Shown one piece after another: positions 39,593-47,741 of a stretch of 64,000 nucleotides of DNA. The notes beneath the pieces were generated by a model. The model was given only the letters and a program-made list of their open reading frames with translations. It was not told the DNA's origin and searched no databases. Origin of the DNA: an uncultured Psychrobacter sp. (GTDB taxonomy: Bacteria > Pseudomonadota > Gammaproteobacteria > Pseudomonadales > Moraxellaceae); assembly GCF_947500265.1 (NCBI RefSeq), contig NZ_CANMRN010000002.1:248001-312000 (forward strand). The letters are read 5' to 3'. Every line of letters begins with the position of its first letter. Positions within the stretch are counted from its first letter, which is position 1. The position numbers and the translations under genes are program-made.

Positions 39593-40105
39593 ATGGAGTC
39601 AAATTTGACTGCGCTTGAAGAGATAAAAAATTTGGATGTAAATCATGGTGAACATATCATCCTACGTTTAACTTATATTAGCCGCTATAACACCAAAAAT
39701 GCAAATATCGAAGTAGCACGTATTCTAGAGCAAGCGCGACGAAACAATGAACGTAGTGGCGTTACTGGGGTGTTAGTGATGAATGAAAACTACTTCCTCC
39801 AAGTTATCGAAGGTGCACGACCTGTAATTAACAATCTATTGAGAAAATTGGTTAACGATGAAAGACATTTTGATTTAGAAGTTATCGATTGTCGTACAGT
39901 TGAAGAACGATATTGGAATAAGTGGTCAATGAAATATTTAACCACCAGCGATCAGAATACAGAATATTTCAAGTACTCAGCTAGCAAAGAATTCAAACCT
40001 TACTTAATGAGTGCCTCTCAAATTACAATGCTCATTGAAAAATTATCAGCTCTTCAAGAGCAACAAGAAAAACGTGCAGCTGATATGAAATACCTTAGTT
40101 CTTAA
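39593..40105 (+). CDS. BLUF-domain blue-light sensor protein
   Basis: 170-residue short BLUF protein that would bind FAD and sense blue light. The BLUF domain covers residues 20-115: the photoactive Tyr in LTYISRYN, the flavin-binding Asn in ARRNNERSGVTGVL, the key Gln in YFLQVIEGAR, and the Trp/Met pair in WNKWSMKYL are all intact. After it comes a helical tail (residues 125-170), probably for dimerisation or partner binding. There is no output enzyme domain, so it would signal by protein contact, as BlsA and PixD-type proteins do. A GGAG site precedes the ATG. It is the last gene before the ssrA-linked island. Confidence 0.88.
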   Translation: MESNLTALEEIKNLDVNHGEHIILRLTYISRYNTKNANIEVARILEQARRNNERSGVTGVLVMNENYFLQVIEGARPVINNLLRKLVNDERHFDLEVIDCRTVEERYWNKWSMKYLTTSDQNTEYFKYSASKEFKPYLMSASQITMLIEKLSALQEQQEKRAADMKYLSS

Positions 40106-40227
40106 CTAAACGGTTCTATTAGACTCAAATTAGCTCTTTTATCGACAGCTCATTATTCTGCTATAAGCTTCATTGCCTTGTAGCTGCTAGTACCTATTTA
40201 ACCCATGTCTAATGGCTTCAGGTACAG

Positions 40228-40516
40228 CCCATATTCCATAGGGCATCAATAAATGTGCTTTGGCTGTATGGCTTACGGGTTGAGGTATTGAAGAAAATAT
40301 ACTGACCAGAAAATTTAGTTTTTCGATTTGCTCTAGTATCGCCATTGCTTGCGATGCTAGTGGGACAATGTGCAAATGCTTAGCTTTCATCTTATCGACT
40401 GGTATGCACCCGTAATTGCAGCCCATTACTGTCATCACTATGCTTGTCAGGTCGCTTTGTATCAATCGAGGTGTACTAAGTAATAGCTTATTAATGACGG
40501 TATGAGTTAAGGGCAT
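40228..40516 (-). pseudogene. Remnant of a second tyrosine integrase
   Basis: The first codons (MPLTHTVINKL) match the start of the intact integrase at 51444-52682 (MSLTDSQIKRL). Then, after a frame change, the DSNGLQLRV-type segment appears, and a large internal deletion brings in DKMKAKHLHIVPLASQAMAILEQIEKL. A one-base deletion near 40313 shifts the frame again, and homology ends near 40228 before the catalytic HxxR and Tyr. It is clearly dead. It belongs to an element distinct from the intact one, since bases differ throughout. Confidence 0.85.
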
Positions 40517-40556
40517 TGGGCTATCCTTTGTTAGTATTGAGAGCGTATATAAACTT

Positions 40557-40578
40557 TAATACCAAAAATAATACCAAC
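40557..40578. repeat. Arm-type-like direct repeat beside the integrase remnant
   Basis: TAATACCAAAAA followed by TAATACCAACA, a 12-base period, upstream of the dead integrase. The two other ends of the island carry repeats with the same period (40755-40776 and 52684-52731) but a different core. Confidence 0.4.
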
Positions 40579-40637
40579 ATCCTATATGGTTCGCCATACT
40601 CCTACGAGATAGTAAAAACCCAAAAAACGCCCAAAAC

Positions 40638-40670
40638 AAAGGGCTAACAGTCTATGACTGTTAGCCCTTT
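40638..40670 (-). terminator. Hairpin at the left attachment site
   Basis: AAAGGGCTAACAGT / ACTGTTAGCCCTTT, the partner of the ssrA terminator at 52802-52834. Two base pairs in the stem differ between copies and both changes are compensated. Confidence 0.75.
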
Positions 40671-40694
40671 ATCAATGTTTGGTGGAGATGGCGG
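40663..40694. repeat. Left attachment site (32-bp copy of the ssrA 3' end)
   Basis: Exact 32-base direct repeat of 52827-52858, containing TGGTGGAGATGGCGG, the reverse complement of the last 15 bases of tmRNA. After it the sequence departs from tmRNA. Marks the left border of the island. Confidence 0.9.
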
Positions 40695-40754
40695 AAACTA
40701 AACCATTAATATTAGTTACTGTTTTTATTATATATTTATTTTTTAAATAAAATT

Positions 40755-40776
40755 TATACCGCAAAATATACCGCAA
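40755..40776. repeat. Left arm-type repeat of the island
   Basis: TATACCGCAAAA then TATACCGCAA (12-base period), 60 bases inside the left attachment site. The same 8-mer occurs four times by the integrase start, so these are candidate integrase arm-binding sites. Confidence 0.5.
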
Positions 40777-40957
40777 TTTATAAAAGTCACTTAGGTTTTT
40801 GCGCCTGTTTGACTACCTAAATGCTCATAAAGCTGGTTACAAAATAATAAGTTCCAGCTTATCCTTTCGACATTTCTCAATATACTAGGGCGGTGTCATT
40901 GTTCACAGCTTCACCAGTAGTGACCGCTGCCATATATATTTTTTTACGCAAGCGAAA

Positions 40958-41221
40958 TTAAAAGTTTAGCTGTTGCTTCCTGCTTTTCACTAACTCATCA
41001 ATAGCCGCGATTCTGTCTATATGACCACCCTCTTTCTTTATACATTTTATGAATAGCCGTTTATAAGTACCGCAGTGCCTACCTTTTGGGTGTGGCTTGA
41101 TCCATAGTGCCAGCCTAAACGCTGTCTTATAGCGTGAAAGTGTTCGTCTAATCGCTTTGACCTTACTGTTAGTTTGATGGTCAAGGTCGTCAATAGGGAA
41201 ATCAAGAAATATGTCAATCTC
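40958..41221 (-). pseudogene. Truncated open frame, probable gene remnant
   Basis: An 87-codon open frame reading FPIDDLDHQTNSKVKAIRR, then KTAFRLALWIKPHPKGRHCG, ending KSRKQQLNF, with protein-like composition (basic, helical) but no ATG and a stop immediately upstream. It is probably the 3' end of a lost gene. No family is recognised. Confidence 0.4.
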
Positions 41222-41262
41222 CTACTACCAAAAATGAAACAAGTAAATGACGAGTAATAAAT

Positions 41263-41290
41263 AAGGACGCTATTTTTCAATAGAGTCCTT
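41263..41290 (-). terminator. Terminator of the acyltransferase gene
   Basis: On minus: AAGGACTCTATT / AATAGCGTCCTT with a short loop and one mismatch, then TATTTATT, 28 bases after the stop. Confidence 0.6.
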
Positions 41291-41317
41291 TTTCGAGTTC
41301 CCAGATTGCATATAAGG

Positions 41318-43270
41318 TTAATACTTAGAAAGTATATTGTATTCTAAGAAATTTTTAAGCTTAAGGTTTCCTGATACAGACAGGTGATCATCATCAAAGT
41401 AATATGAAGTCTGCTCGTTACCAACTGGGCAGTTGTTTTTATTACACATAGTAGCGGTAGGATCTATGACTGTAATATTCTCAAAGAGGTTTGCTTCTTT
41501 TTTTATGATATCGTTTGTCATTTTCTGAAACTGGTTATGCTTATCTGTAGAAACAGAATTTCCATTTAAAGCCTTAATGTTAGTTACCTTGTTCTTTGAG
41601 GAATTGAAGAGTATTTCATCAGGCTGCTTTTCCTGTAGAGGAATTTGAAGCATTATATAAATCTGAGATTTGCTTTTTGAGTACTCTTTAAAAGTATCTC
41701 GAATACCTGACTTAAACGCTTTAATAGAATTTTCCTGACTTATATTTTTATTGGCTTCAGTATAAGCAAATTGCATATCATCACCTTTATAGTCACCTTC
41801 TGTATAATAAGTCCATCTTGCAGACAAAAGCACATAATCATAAACTCCAGTCATAATAGTTTTTTTTATCTTGTTGTTTAGTTCATCACATGACTTTTCT
41901 TCTTGATCATTTCGTTTTACATAAGTATTTATTAGTGGAAGACATCCACTATAGCCGGTGTATGTAAGTTGTAGTTTATTATCCCTAGCTAGCTGCTCAA
42001 CTGCAGGCAATAAAGAGTAAGAGTGGCTATCTCCAAATGCTAAAATATTTTTTGTGCCATTAGTTATGGTACAAAACTCATTTTCTGAATTATGCTGGTA
42101 TGGTTTGTCAAAACACTCATAATCCCCTCTTACCATACTATCAATAAATGCTATTTGTTGAGATGACATCTGATAAAATCTGATTGTATCGTTTTTTATA
42201 AAGATAGCACTACCCAGCGCCCCTACAATTAAAGCGATATAAACTGGCTTACATTTTAAATAACTTAAAAGAGTAGGAAAACTTCTTGGGAAATTAATTT
42301 TCTCAACATACTTATAGCTTAAGAATCCTAGCAATATTGAAAGTACCATACCTATATAAATATAGTAATCAGGCAATGAGAATTTATAGATAACAACCAC
42401 AAAAGGCCAATGCCACAGATAGATCGAATAAGACCACGCTCCTAGTTTTTGGAAGACTATATTGCTGGTAATCAGGCTATCATTACGTTGGGCTTGAATA
42501 ACAAGAAATGAGCCGACAACAGGGAATATGGCTAAATAACCTGGCCACAGATTTTCTGCTGAAATTAAGAAGTAAGAGGTAATAATTAATATCAAGCCTA
42601 TCCACTCTACGAGCTTCTTTCTATTTTCTTGTAGTGTAAAAGGGTAAAGGTAGGCAATTCCACCCAGCATCATCTCCCATGCTCTAGTAGGAAACAAATA
42701 ATAGGCTGCATCAGGTGATTTATAGGTTGCAATAGCAGAAAATATAAAGCCAAGTACAGTGCCAACTATGAGTAGTAATTTCAGAGTCTTTATAGATAGA
42801 AATCTACGTAGAGCTAGAAGTACCAACGGGTAGATGATATAAAACTGCCACTCTACTGATAATGACCAAGTATGTAGCAACCATTTCTCATGAGAAGCTG
42901 CATCAAAGTAACCAGCTTCTTGCCAATAAACAAAGTTAGATAAGAAACTTACGCTACTAGCAGCATGTTTGCCCAATGCCTTATACTCAAGCGGTGTAAG
43001 ATAAAACCATCCAAAGACCAATAACACCAAGCAAAGCAACGCTAAAGCAGGAATAATTCTATTAGCTCGAGCAACATAAAAATTAAAAACTGAGAAGTTA
43101 TCTTGATCCATTCCTCTGAATATAATCCCAGTCATTAAAAAACCTGAGATCACAAAAAAGACATCAACCCCAGCAAAGCCACCCGGCATCCAAGAAGCAT
43201 TAAAGTGAAATAGAACAACAGCGATGACGGCAAGTGCTCTAAGTCCGTTAATATCTTTTCTGAATTTCAT
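41318..43270 (-). CDS. OafA/YrhL-type membrane acyltransferase with SGNH domain
   Basis: 650-residue two-domain enzyme that typically O-acetylates surface polysaccharide or lipopolysaccharide. N-terminal part (1-360): about ten membrane helices of acyltransferase family 3, with RKDINGLRALAVIAVVLFHF, GGFAGVDVFFVISGFLMTG and WSLSVEWQFYIIYPL. C-terminal periplasmic SGNH domain (from ~390): block I as AFGDSHSYSL, and the catalytic block near the end as DDDHLSVSG. The start at 43270 has GGGAT upstream. Base composition is visibly more AT-rich than the core genes, and it lies at the cargo end of the island. Confidence 0.9.
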   Translation of the reverse strand: MKFRKDINGLRALAVIAVVLFHFNASWMPGGFAGVDVFFVISGFLMTGIIFRGMDQDNFSVFNFYVARANRIIPALALLCLVLLVFGWFYLTPLEYKALGKHAASSVSFLSNFVYWQEAGYFDAASHEKWLLHTWSLSVEWQFYIIYPLVLLALRRFLSIKTLKLLLIVGTVLGFIFSAIATYKSPDAAYYLFPTRAWEMMLGGIAYLYPFTLQENRKKLVEWIGLILIITSYFLISAENLWPGYLAIFPVVGSFLVIQAQRNDSLITSNIVFQKLGAWSYSIYLWHWPFVVVIYKFSLPDYYIYIGMVLSILLGFLSYKYVEKINFPRSFPTLLSYLKCKPVYIALIVGALGSAIFIKNDTIRFYQMSSQQIAFIDSMVRGDYECFDKPYQHNSENEFCTITNGTKNILAFGDSHSYSLLPAVEQLARDNKLQLTYTGYSGCLPLINTYVKRNDQEEKSCDELNNKIKKTIMTGVYDYVLLSARWTYYTEGDYKGDDMQFAYTEANKNISQENSIKAFKSGIRDTFKEYSKSKSQIYIMLQIPLQEKQPDEILFNSSKNKVTNIKALNGNSVSTDKHNQFQKMTNDIIKKEANLFENITVIDPTATMCNKNNCPVGNEQTSYYFDDDHLSVSGNLKLKNFLEYNILSKY

Positions 43271-43681
43271 ATTTATCCCACAACAATGCATGACAAAATT
43301 TCAGAATTATATCTTTTATGTGAGTATAAGTAAATTGATTGAATTTTATTGAAAGTTGAGATACTTAAACCAACTTGTTTCTTGTTTGCATGGGGTTGAA
43401 TTGCTAATGACTGCATGCGCTCGATTAATACCGCTTTTATAAGTGCAAATATCGTGCGTTTTGTGTGCGTCTGGTAATTACCACCAATGGGGGTTATTCC
43501 TGTGCTTCCTTAAAAACGTTTGCTTCCATTGCTATCCGTTTGCTGTATTGACTTGGCACTAAATAGAAATAGTAAGAAGTACGCTATTTTGCTTCCTATT
43601 TTCCCTGCTTCCACTTTTTCGATTGGTAACTACCCCTTGTAACTGCTACCTCTAAACTTTATCTAAATTATTAGGCAAGTT
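43271..43681. other. Intergenic with GGAAGCA repeats
   Basis: No gene seen. Between 43501 and 43614 the 7-mer TGCTTCC (GGAAGCA on minus) occurs four times, upstream of the acyltransferase. It could be an operator for that gene or chance. Confidence 0.4.
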
Positions 43682-44083
43682 CTACATACCGCTTTCTGAT
43701 CTAAGTTTATCTAATTGCTGTTGTACCTGCTTGCACCTATCTAGCCCCATTCTAATAGCTTCGGACAAATCAGCATTAGGCTTTATGGCGTTTGGTACGG
43801 TTGCTGTTATACCGCTTTCATCTTGTCTTTGTTGAGCTAGCTTGTTTAATGGTAAGCCTACTTGCGACTCATCATTGATCGTATCATCAGGATAATATGT
43901 TACTTCGTTTAAACTGCAAGCAATATGCCCATACTGAGTAGTAAACGGGTATGGCTCAACATTGCCATAACTTGACCAATAAATATCGTTAACCTCTATA
44001 ACATCATCAGTATCACTAACGGTATCATCTATAGGCTGGCAAGCTGTCAGTGATAATAAGATCATAGGGATTAACTTGTTCAT
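43682..44083 (-). CDS. DUF2511-like lipoprotein (YebY-type)
   Basis: 133-residue predicted lipoprotein: short signal with lipobox LTAC (Cys 15). The mature part has YGNVEPYPFTTQYGHIACSLNEVTYY then LNKLAQQRQ, which fits the YebY/DUF2511 pattern (PFT...G...C then a value ending LN). The C-terminal helix is charged. The family's role is unclear. It is a cargo gene at the left of the repeat segment, apart from the replication operon. Confidence 0.6.
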   Translation of the reverse strand: MNKLIPMILLSLTACQPIDDTVSDTDDVIEVNDIYWSSYGNVEPYPFTTQYGHIACSLNEVTYYPDDTINDESQVGLPLNKLAQQRQDESGITATVPNAIKPNADLSEAIRMGLDRCKQVQQQLDKLRSESGM

Positions 44084-44200
44084 CTATCCGCCTGTTAGTA
44101 CCTGTTTAGTAAATCACACCTTAGCATGACCAATAAAATCCGTGCTTTAACTTTTTAACATGGCTTTAACCTACTACTGATCGCTGTAAGTCATGCGCTT

Positions 44201-44610
44201 ACGATACTTGTCGCAAAATTACCTTTAACCTCTTTTTGAAACGGTTTTTATTTTGTGCGTGTGGATAGGGGCGCTCTTATGTGGTTTGTCTGTTTAATCT
44301 CGATTTATAGCCCCCCCCTCGATACTTGTCCGTAAATTGCCCCTTTTATGGACTCAAAGTATTATTTTAATTGCACTCTAAGATGTCCGAAAACTAGCCA
44401 GCATTGGCATAAGCTGCAACTGTGTGCGTACTGTGCCCATAACTCTAATGTGTCTAATAACCTGCCTCGTACTTGTTAAGAAACTACCCCTTTTATGGAC
44501 TCCAAGAACCCCGTCATTGGTGCTTGCTTCGCGCGTGTGCGTACTGTTCCATAAACTCATTTTTAACCCTGCTTATGATGTCCGTAAATTGCCCCTTTTA
44601 CGGACTCCGA
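44201..44610. repeat. Four dispersed ~35-bp repeats with internal palindrome
   Basis: Copies at about 44202-44235, 44320-44355, 44468-44502 and 44573-44608. The best copy reads GTCCGTAAATTG then CCCCTTTTACGGACTC, with GTCCGTAAA / TTTTACGGAC forming an inverted repeat. Flanks also recur (GTGTGCGTACTG at 44422 and 44535; CCGAAAACTAG at 44387 and 44607), so the unit is a degenerate tandem array of about 105-150 bases. Confidence 0.7.
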
Positions 44611-44681
44611 AAACTAGGCAACGGTAAGATTACGGTAAGTCTCAAGCCAGCATTGCGCGGTGTGTTGTTTGGTTTTGAATG

Positions 44682-44941
44682 TAAGGTTTTATAAGGTTTG
44701 CGATATGTGGTTTTCTAACGTTTCAATGTGAGGTTTTATGAGGTTCTACTATGTGAGGGTTCAGGTTTTCTCAGGTTCTCAATGTTAAGTTTTATTAAGT
44801 CGGTACTGTCTGCCAATGTTAACAAATGACAACATGCAAATTGGTTTTGAATGTACGGTTTTGACATGTTATAGACCACAAGTTTTGACAGGTTCACTAC
44901 TTCGTGTTTTTATTTTGAATGTTGGGTTTTATTGGGTTCTA
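44682..44941. repeat. Array of matched 10-bp doublets
   Basis: Five units each made of two adjacent 10-mers whose first five bases agree within the unit but not between units: TAAGG twice (44682), TGAGG twice (44729), TCAGG twice (44761), TTAAG twice (44785), TTGGG twice (44922), each followed by TTTTA or a close variant. Degenerate units start at 44706, 44854 and 44878. Several units are preceded by AATG and lie 23-24 bases apart. Confidence 0.75.
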
Positions 44942-45107
44942 ACGTGTCCAACAACCTAGGGGAAACCTTAGGGTATCTTTACACTATAAAAAGGGCTTGG
45001 CTGTGATCGCCTAACGTGTCCGAAAACTTAGATAAACCTTAACATTTATTAACAGGCTGCCAGTGCTCAAACTGATCTCACGATAAACATTTATGAACAT
45101 CAGGCAC

Positions 45108-45139
45108 AAAAAAAGGCAGACGCTAAACGGCTGCCTTTG
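45108..45139 (-). terminator. Terminator of the island replication operon
   Basis: On minus: AAAGGCAG / CTGCCTTTTTTT hairpin, about 120 bases after the DUF927 gene stop. Confidence 0.75.
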
Positions 45140-45167
45140 ATTATTTTTGTCTGCATCTACTTTTTTG

Positions 45168-45360
45168 CTTGGGACACTTGGGACAACGGGACAGCGCCCG
45201 TACTTAGTTGCTTTCAGCTGTCCCAGCCCTTTTTTAGCCTTTGGGACACTTGGGACAGATTAACAAATTGAGCTATTTTGTCCCAGCTGTCCCAGTGGTA
45301 TTTTAATGCTTGGGACAGGTTCTAGCCCTTGCGGTGTATGGGTTGTCCCAGCTGTCCCAG
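45168..45360. repeat. Cluster of TGGGACA / TGTCCCA motifs
   Basis: About ten copies of the 7-mer on both strands in 190 bases, including three of CAGCTGTCCCAG and two of GGGACACTTGGGACA. The cluster spans the 3' end of the DUF927 gene, where it encodes LGQLGQ, and runs past the stop. It is a plausible iteron set for an origin-binding protein. Confidence 0.65.
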
Positions 45361-47491
45361 TGCTTTTTATAGTTTCACAACTTAATATCTCACCTTTGAC
45401 CGCATAAACACGTTGGCGGTTCTTTTTGAATGGTAAAGGCACTTTGCAAGTCTTACGGTCATTCTCAGTCACATTTAATAATCCTGCTTCATCTAACACT
45501 TGCAATACTTTGCTTTTGTTAAATGGTGAACAGACTTCATCAAAGGTACTGGTAGAGAAGTAATATTCCCCTGTGTCGTAATTGTGATAGCCAGCACGGT
45601 TGGTTATCTTGGTTTCAAAATCTTGATGTATGTGAATGTGACAAGGTTGAAAGCGACTCGCTCCATGTTGTTCAATAAATGCTTTGATATGCTCTATGAT
45701 TTGGCGCTGCTCATGCTCACCATCACGCCCATAGTTATCAAGCCAATTATCTAAGCATGTCATCACGGCTTTAGTTGCTTGTCCTGCTTGCCAGCCTGTT
45801 ATACCTGCCTGTGTTGCTATCTCACCAGCTGCGCTCACGATAGCGAACCGTTTAGCCACTCTATGCGCCTGTGCTGTCAGGTCGCTGTACTGACTCATAA
45901 AGCTACTGACAAGCTGCTCAGCGTTGGCGGTGGTCGCTGCTTTGTCGCTGGTGATATGTTCTAGCCATGCAATGCCAGCTGATCCATAGTAAGCGTGTGA
46001 CAGCTCTTTGATCTTATCAGCTTGTGCTTCGCTTGTTTTTGCCAGTACTAAGCTATCAAAGGTCTTTAACCCTTTGCCGGCATCAGCATCTATATGCGCG
46101 ACTCGAACCTCAATACCTGCATTGGTTTTCTGTCCTGCTTGCGCCATGAAGTTTTGTAGCGACTCCTCACCATTAGACAAAAAGATAATGCGCCATGTTT
46201 TAGCAATGCGATTGTGTCCCGTGGTGGTACTACGTCCTTTACCTTGACCATTAGCCAGCATATAAACGGTTTTGCCTACTATCTTGGGGTCACATTCGCT
46301 AATCTCATCGAGTGGCAAAAAACTGTCGTTGTGCTCGCTTGCTGTGCCTTCTAGGGCATTATCAGTGCTGCGCCATGTCTTAACGTACCTGTCAGGATTG
46401 CCCCATACACTAGCAGCTAGTTTAAGCGATAGGGACTTGCCCATGCTTGATGATCCTAAGAGATGAAAACCGCCCCCGTCATACTCTAATAATTCCAGTA
46501 ATTGACCTGCGAACGCGCAAGCAATAGAGAAAACAAAACGGCTTTGTTCTGCTAGTGGTTTGCACAGCTTATCGCGCCATTGATCTAATGTGCCTTGCTG
46601 GGTTAGGGTGCTGTTAATGCTGTTTGCAGACTGATAGACGATAAGCTGCTTGCTATCGCTGCCTATGGCTCTGTCAGGTAATATATATTGCTTATCGTGC
46701 CAGCCTAACTTATCCACGCATAACGCCCGTTTGTGAATAGGGTAGTTTTGAATATAGGTGTCTAAGTAGCTGCGCTGTTTGGGGTTGGTGGTAATGTTCA
46801 AGCCTTGACTAGCTAGCTCACGGCGGTATTCCCTTGCATCACCTTTCAGTAGTGATAACGGCATTGACCATGTATGCGATACGCTGTCATCATCACGCCA
46901 TTGCAATAACCGCCCCCATGTACCGCTGCTTGTGTCCCGTGTCTTAGCGATAACCTCTATCGGTGAACAAACAATTACTTGTGATCCACTGCTCCAGTGC
47001 TGCACCATCTTTTTAAGGCACTGCTTGGTTTTGTGAGGGCTAACAATGATTGTTTTATCGCTGCCCATCAGGTAGCTGTAAACATCAATACCGCTATCAA
47101 GGTCATTAAACGCTATCATCTCATTGGCTTTGTTTGGCTCACCAATGACGATAGCGCCATAACCTGTAGGATCAATGACAATGGGCTTTGCTTTGCTGTT
47201 TGGTGTGTAGAATACCGCGCCTACTGTATCGCCTTGTTTGTCGGTCAATGCTAAGCCTATGGTGTTGGCTGTTGGTTCAGTTTTGCCAATTTGTTCACCA
47301 TAATATATAGTGGTGTCACCTGTAACGAATAGCAGCCGTTCAGGTTCTAGCATGTCATTGAGTTTGATTAAAAACGGATTGTTTGCCAGCTGTTCCTCTG
47401 TAGGTGGCTTGCAATCCTGTAAGAGAGTATGAGCGCCCATGTTGTCCGCATGGGCTTTTTTATTGTCTATCGTTTGTGGTGTGGTGGTCAT
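45260..47491 (-). CDS. DUF927-domain replicative helicase-like ATPase
   Basis: 743-residue protein. The C-terminal half is a DUF927 superfamily ATPase, as found in P4-type and phage-satellite replication proteins: Walker A GSSSMGKS (near residue 348), Walker B in SFLPLDEISE, then TGHNRIAKTWRIIFLSNGE. The N-terminal third (IDPTGYGAIVIGEPNKANE, then MVQHWSSGSQVIVCSP) could be a degenerate Toprim/primase-associated domain, but no zinc finger or primase active site is seen. It would unwind the island's origin, likely in the adjacent repeats. Its start overlaps the upstream small gene by four bases (ATGA). Confidence 0.82.
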   Translation of the reverse strand: MTTTPQTIDNKKAHADNMGAHTLLQDCKPPTEEQLANNPFLIKLNDMLEPERLLFVTGDTTIYYGEQIGKTEPTANTIGLALTDKQGDTVGAVFYTPNSKAKPIVIDPTGYGAIVIGEPNKANEMIAFNDLDSGIDVYSYLMGSDKTIIVSPHKTKQCLKKMVQHWSSGSQVIVCSPIEVIAKTRDTSSGTWGRLLQWRDDDSVSHTWSMPLSLLKGDAREYRRELASQGLNITTNPKQRSYLDTYIQNYPIHKRALCVDKLGWHDKQYILPDRAIGSDSKQLIVYQSANSINSTLTQQGTLDQWRDKLCKPLAEQSRFVFSIACAFAGQLLELLEYDGGGFHLLGSSSMGKSLSLKLAASVWGNPDRYVKTWRSTDNALEGTASEHNDSFLPLDEISECDPKIVGKTVYMLANGQGKGRSTTTGHNRIAKTWRIIFLSNGEESLQNFMAQAGQKTNAGIEVRVAHIDADAGKGLKTFDSLVLAKTSEAQADKIKELSHAYYGSAGIAWLEHITSDKAATTANAEQLVSSFMSQYSDLTAQAHRVAKRFAIVSAAGEIATQAGITGWQAGQATKAVMTCLDNWLDNYGRDGEHEQRQIIEHIKAFIEQHGASRFQPCHIHIHQDFETKITNRAGYHNYDTGEYYFSTSTFDEVCSPFNKSKVLQVLDEAGLLNVTENDRKTCKVPLPFKKNRQRVYAVKGEILSCETIKSTGTAGTTHTPQGLEPVPSIKIPLGQLGQNSSIC

Positions 47492-47682
47492 CTGTTCCCC
47501 CTTGCGTGTGACTGTTTAGGCTGGCGCATGGCTATGTACTTCTTGTAGTAGCTTTTGCGCTTGGCGTGCTTACGGCTTTGTTTTGGAGGGTAGGTTTTCA
47601 CTGGCTGCCCTCCTTGCCGTAACGAGTCATTGCTAGGGTTTTCTTGATTGAACCTAACTGGCTTTGTAGCAGTTCGTGCCAT
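47488..47682 (-). CDS. Small basic protein of unknown function
   Basis: 64 residues, about one third Lys/Arg/Gln, with no hydrophobic segment (QSRKHAKRKSYYKKYIAM). Its stop overlaps the DUF927 gene start by four bases (ATGA), so it is probably translated and coupled. Such a basic peptide could bind nucleic acid; the family is not recognised. Confidence 0.55.
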   Translation of the reverse strand: MARTATKPVRFNQENPSNDSLRQGGQPVKTYPPKQSRKHAKRKSYYKKYIAMRQPKQSHARGNR

Positions 47683-47741
47683 GTTTCAGTAGTGTCATGC
47701 GTTAAACGTGCCATTGATATAGCAACATCAGGTTTTATTTT

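Larger units (their letters stand above)
44084..45259. other. Repeat-rich non-coding segment, candidate replication origin
   Basis: 1.18 kb without a convincing gene, downstream of the DUF927 helicase gene. It contains three different repeat families (44201-44610, 44682-44941, 45168-45360). Non-coding, repeat-dense DNA beside a replicative helicase is how origins of P4-like elements are arranged, so an origin is the best inference. Confidence 0.5.

Noticed and set aside
41047..41280. 77-codon minus frame with an ATG next to the acyltransferase
   Set aside because: A different frame of the same DNA (40958-41221) has more protein-like sequence; this one includes the terminator region.
44424..44694. 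Overlapping 67- and 73-codon frames in the repeat segment
   Set aside because: They are built from the DNA repeats, lack ribosome sites and have no protein-like composition.
44201..45360. CRISPR array
   Set aside because: The repeats are degenerate, of uneven spacing and of several kinds, with no regular spacers and no cas genes nearby.
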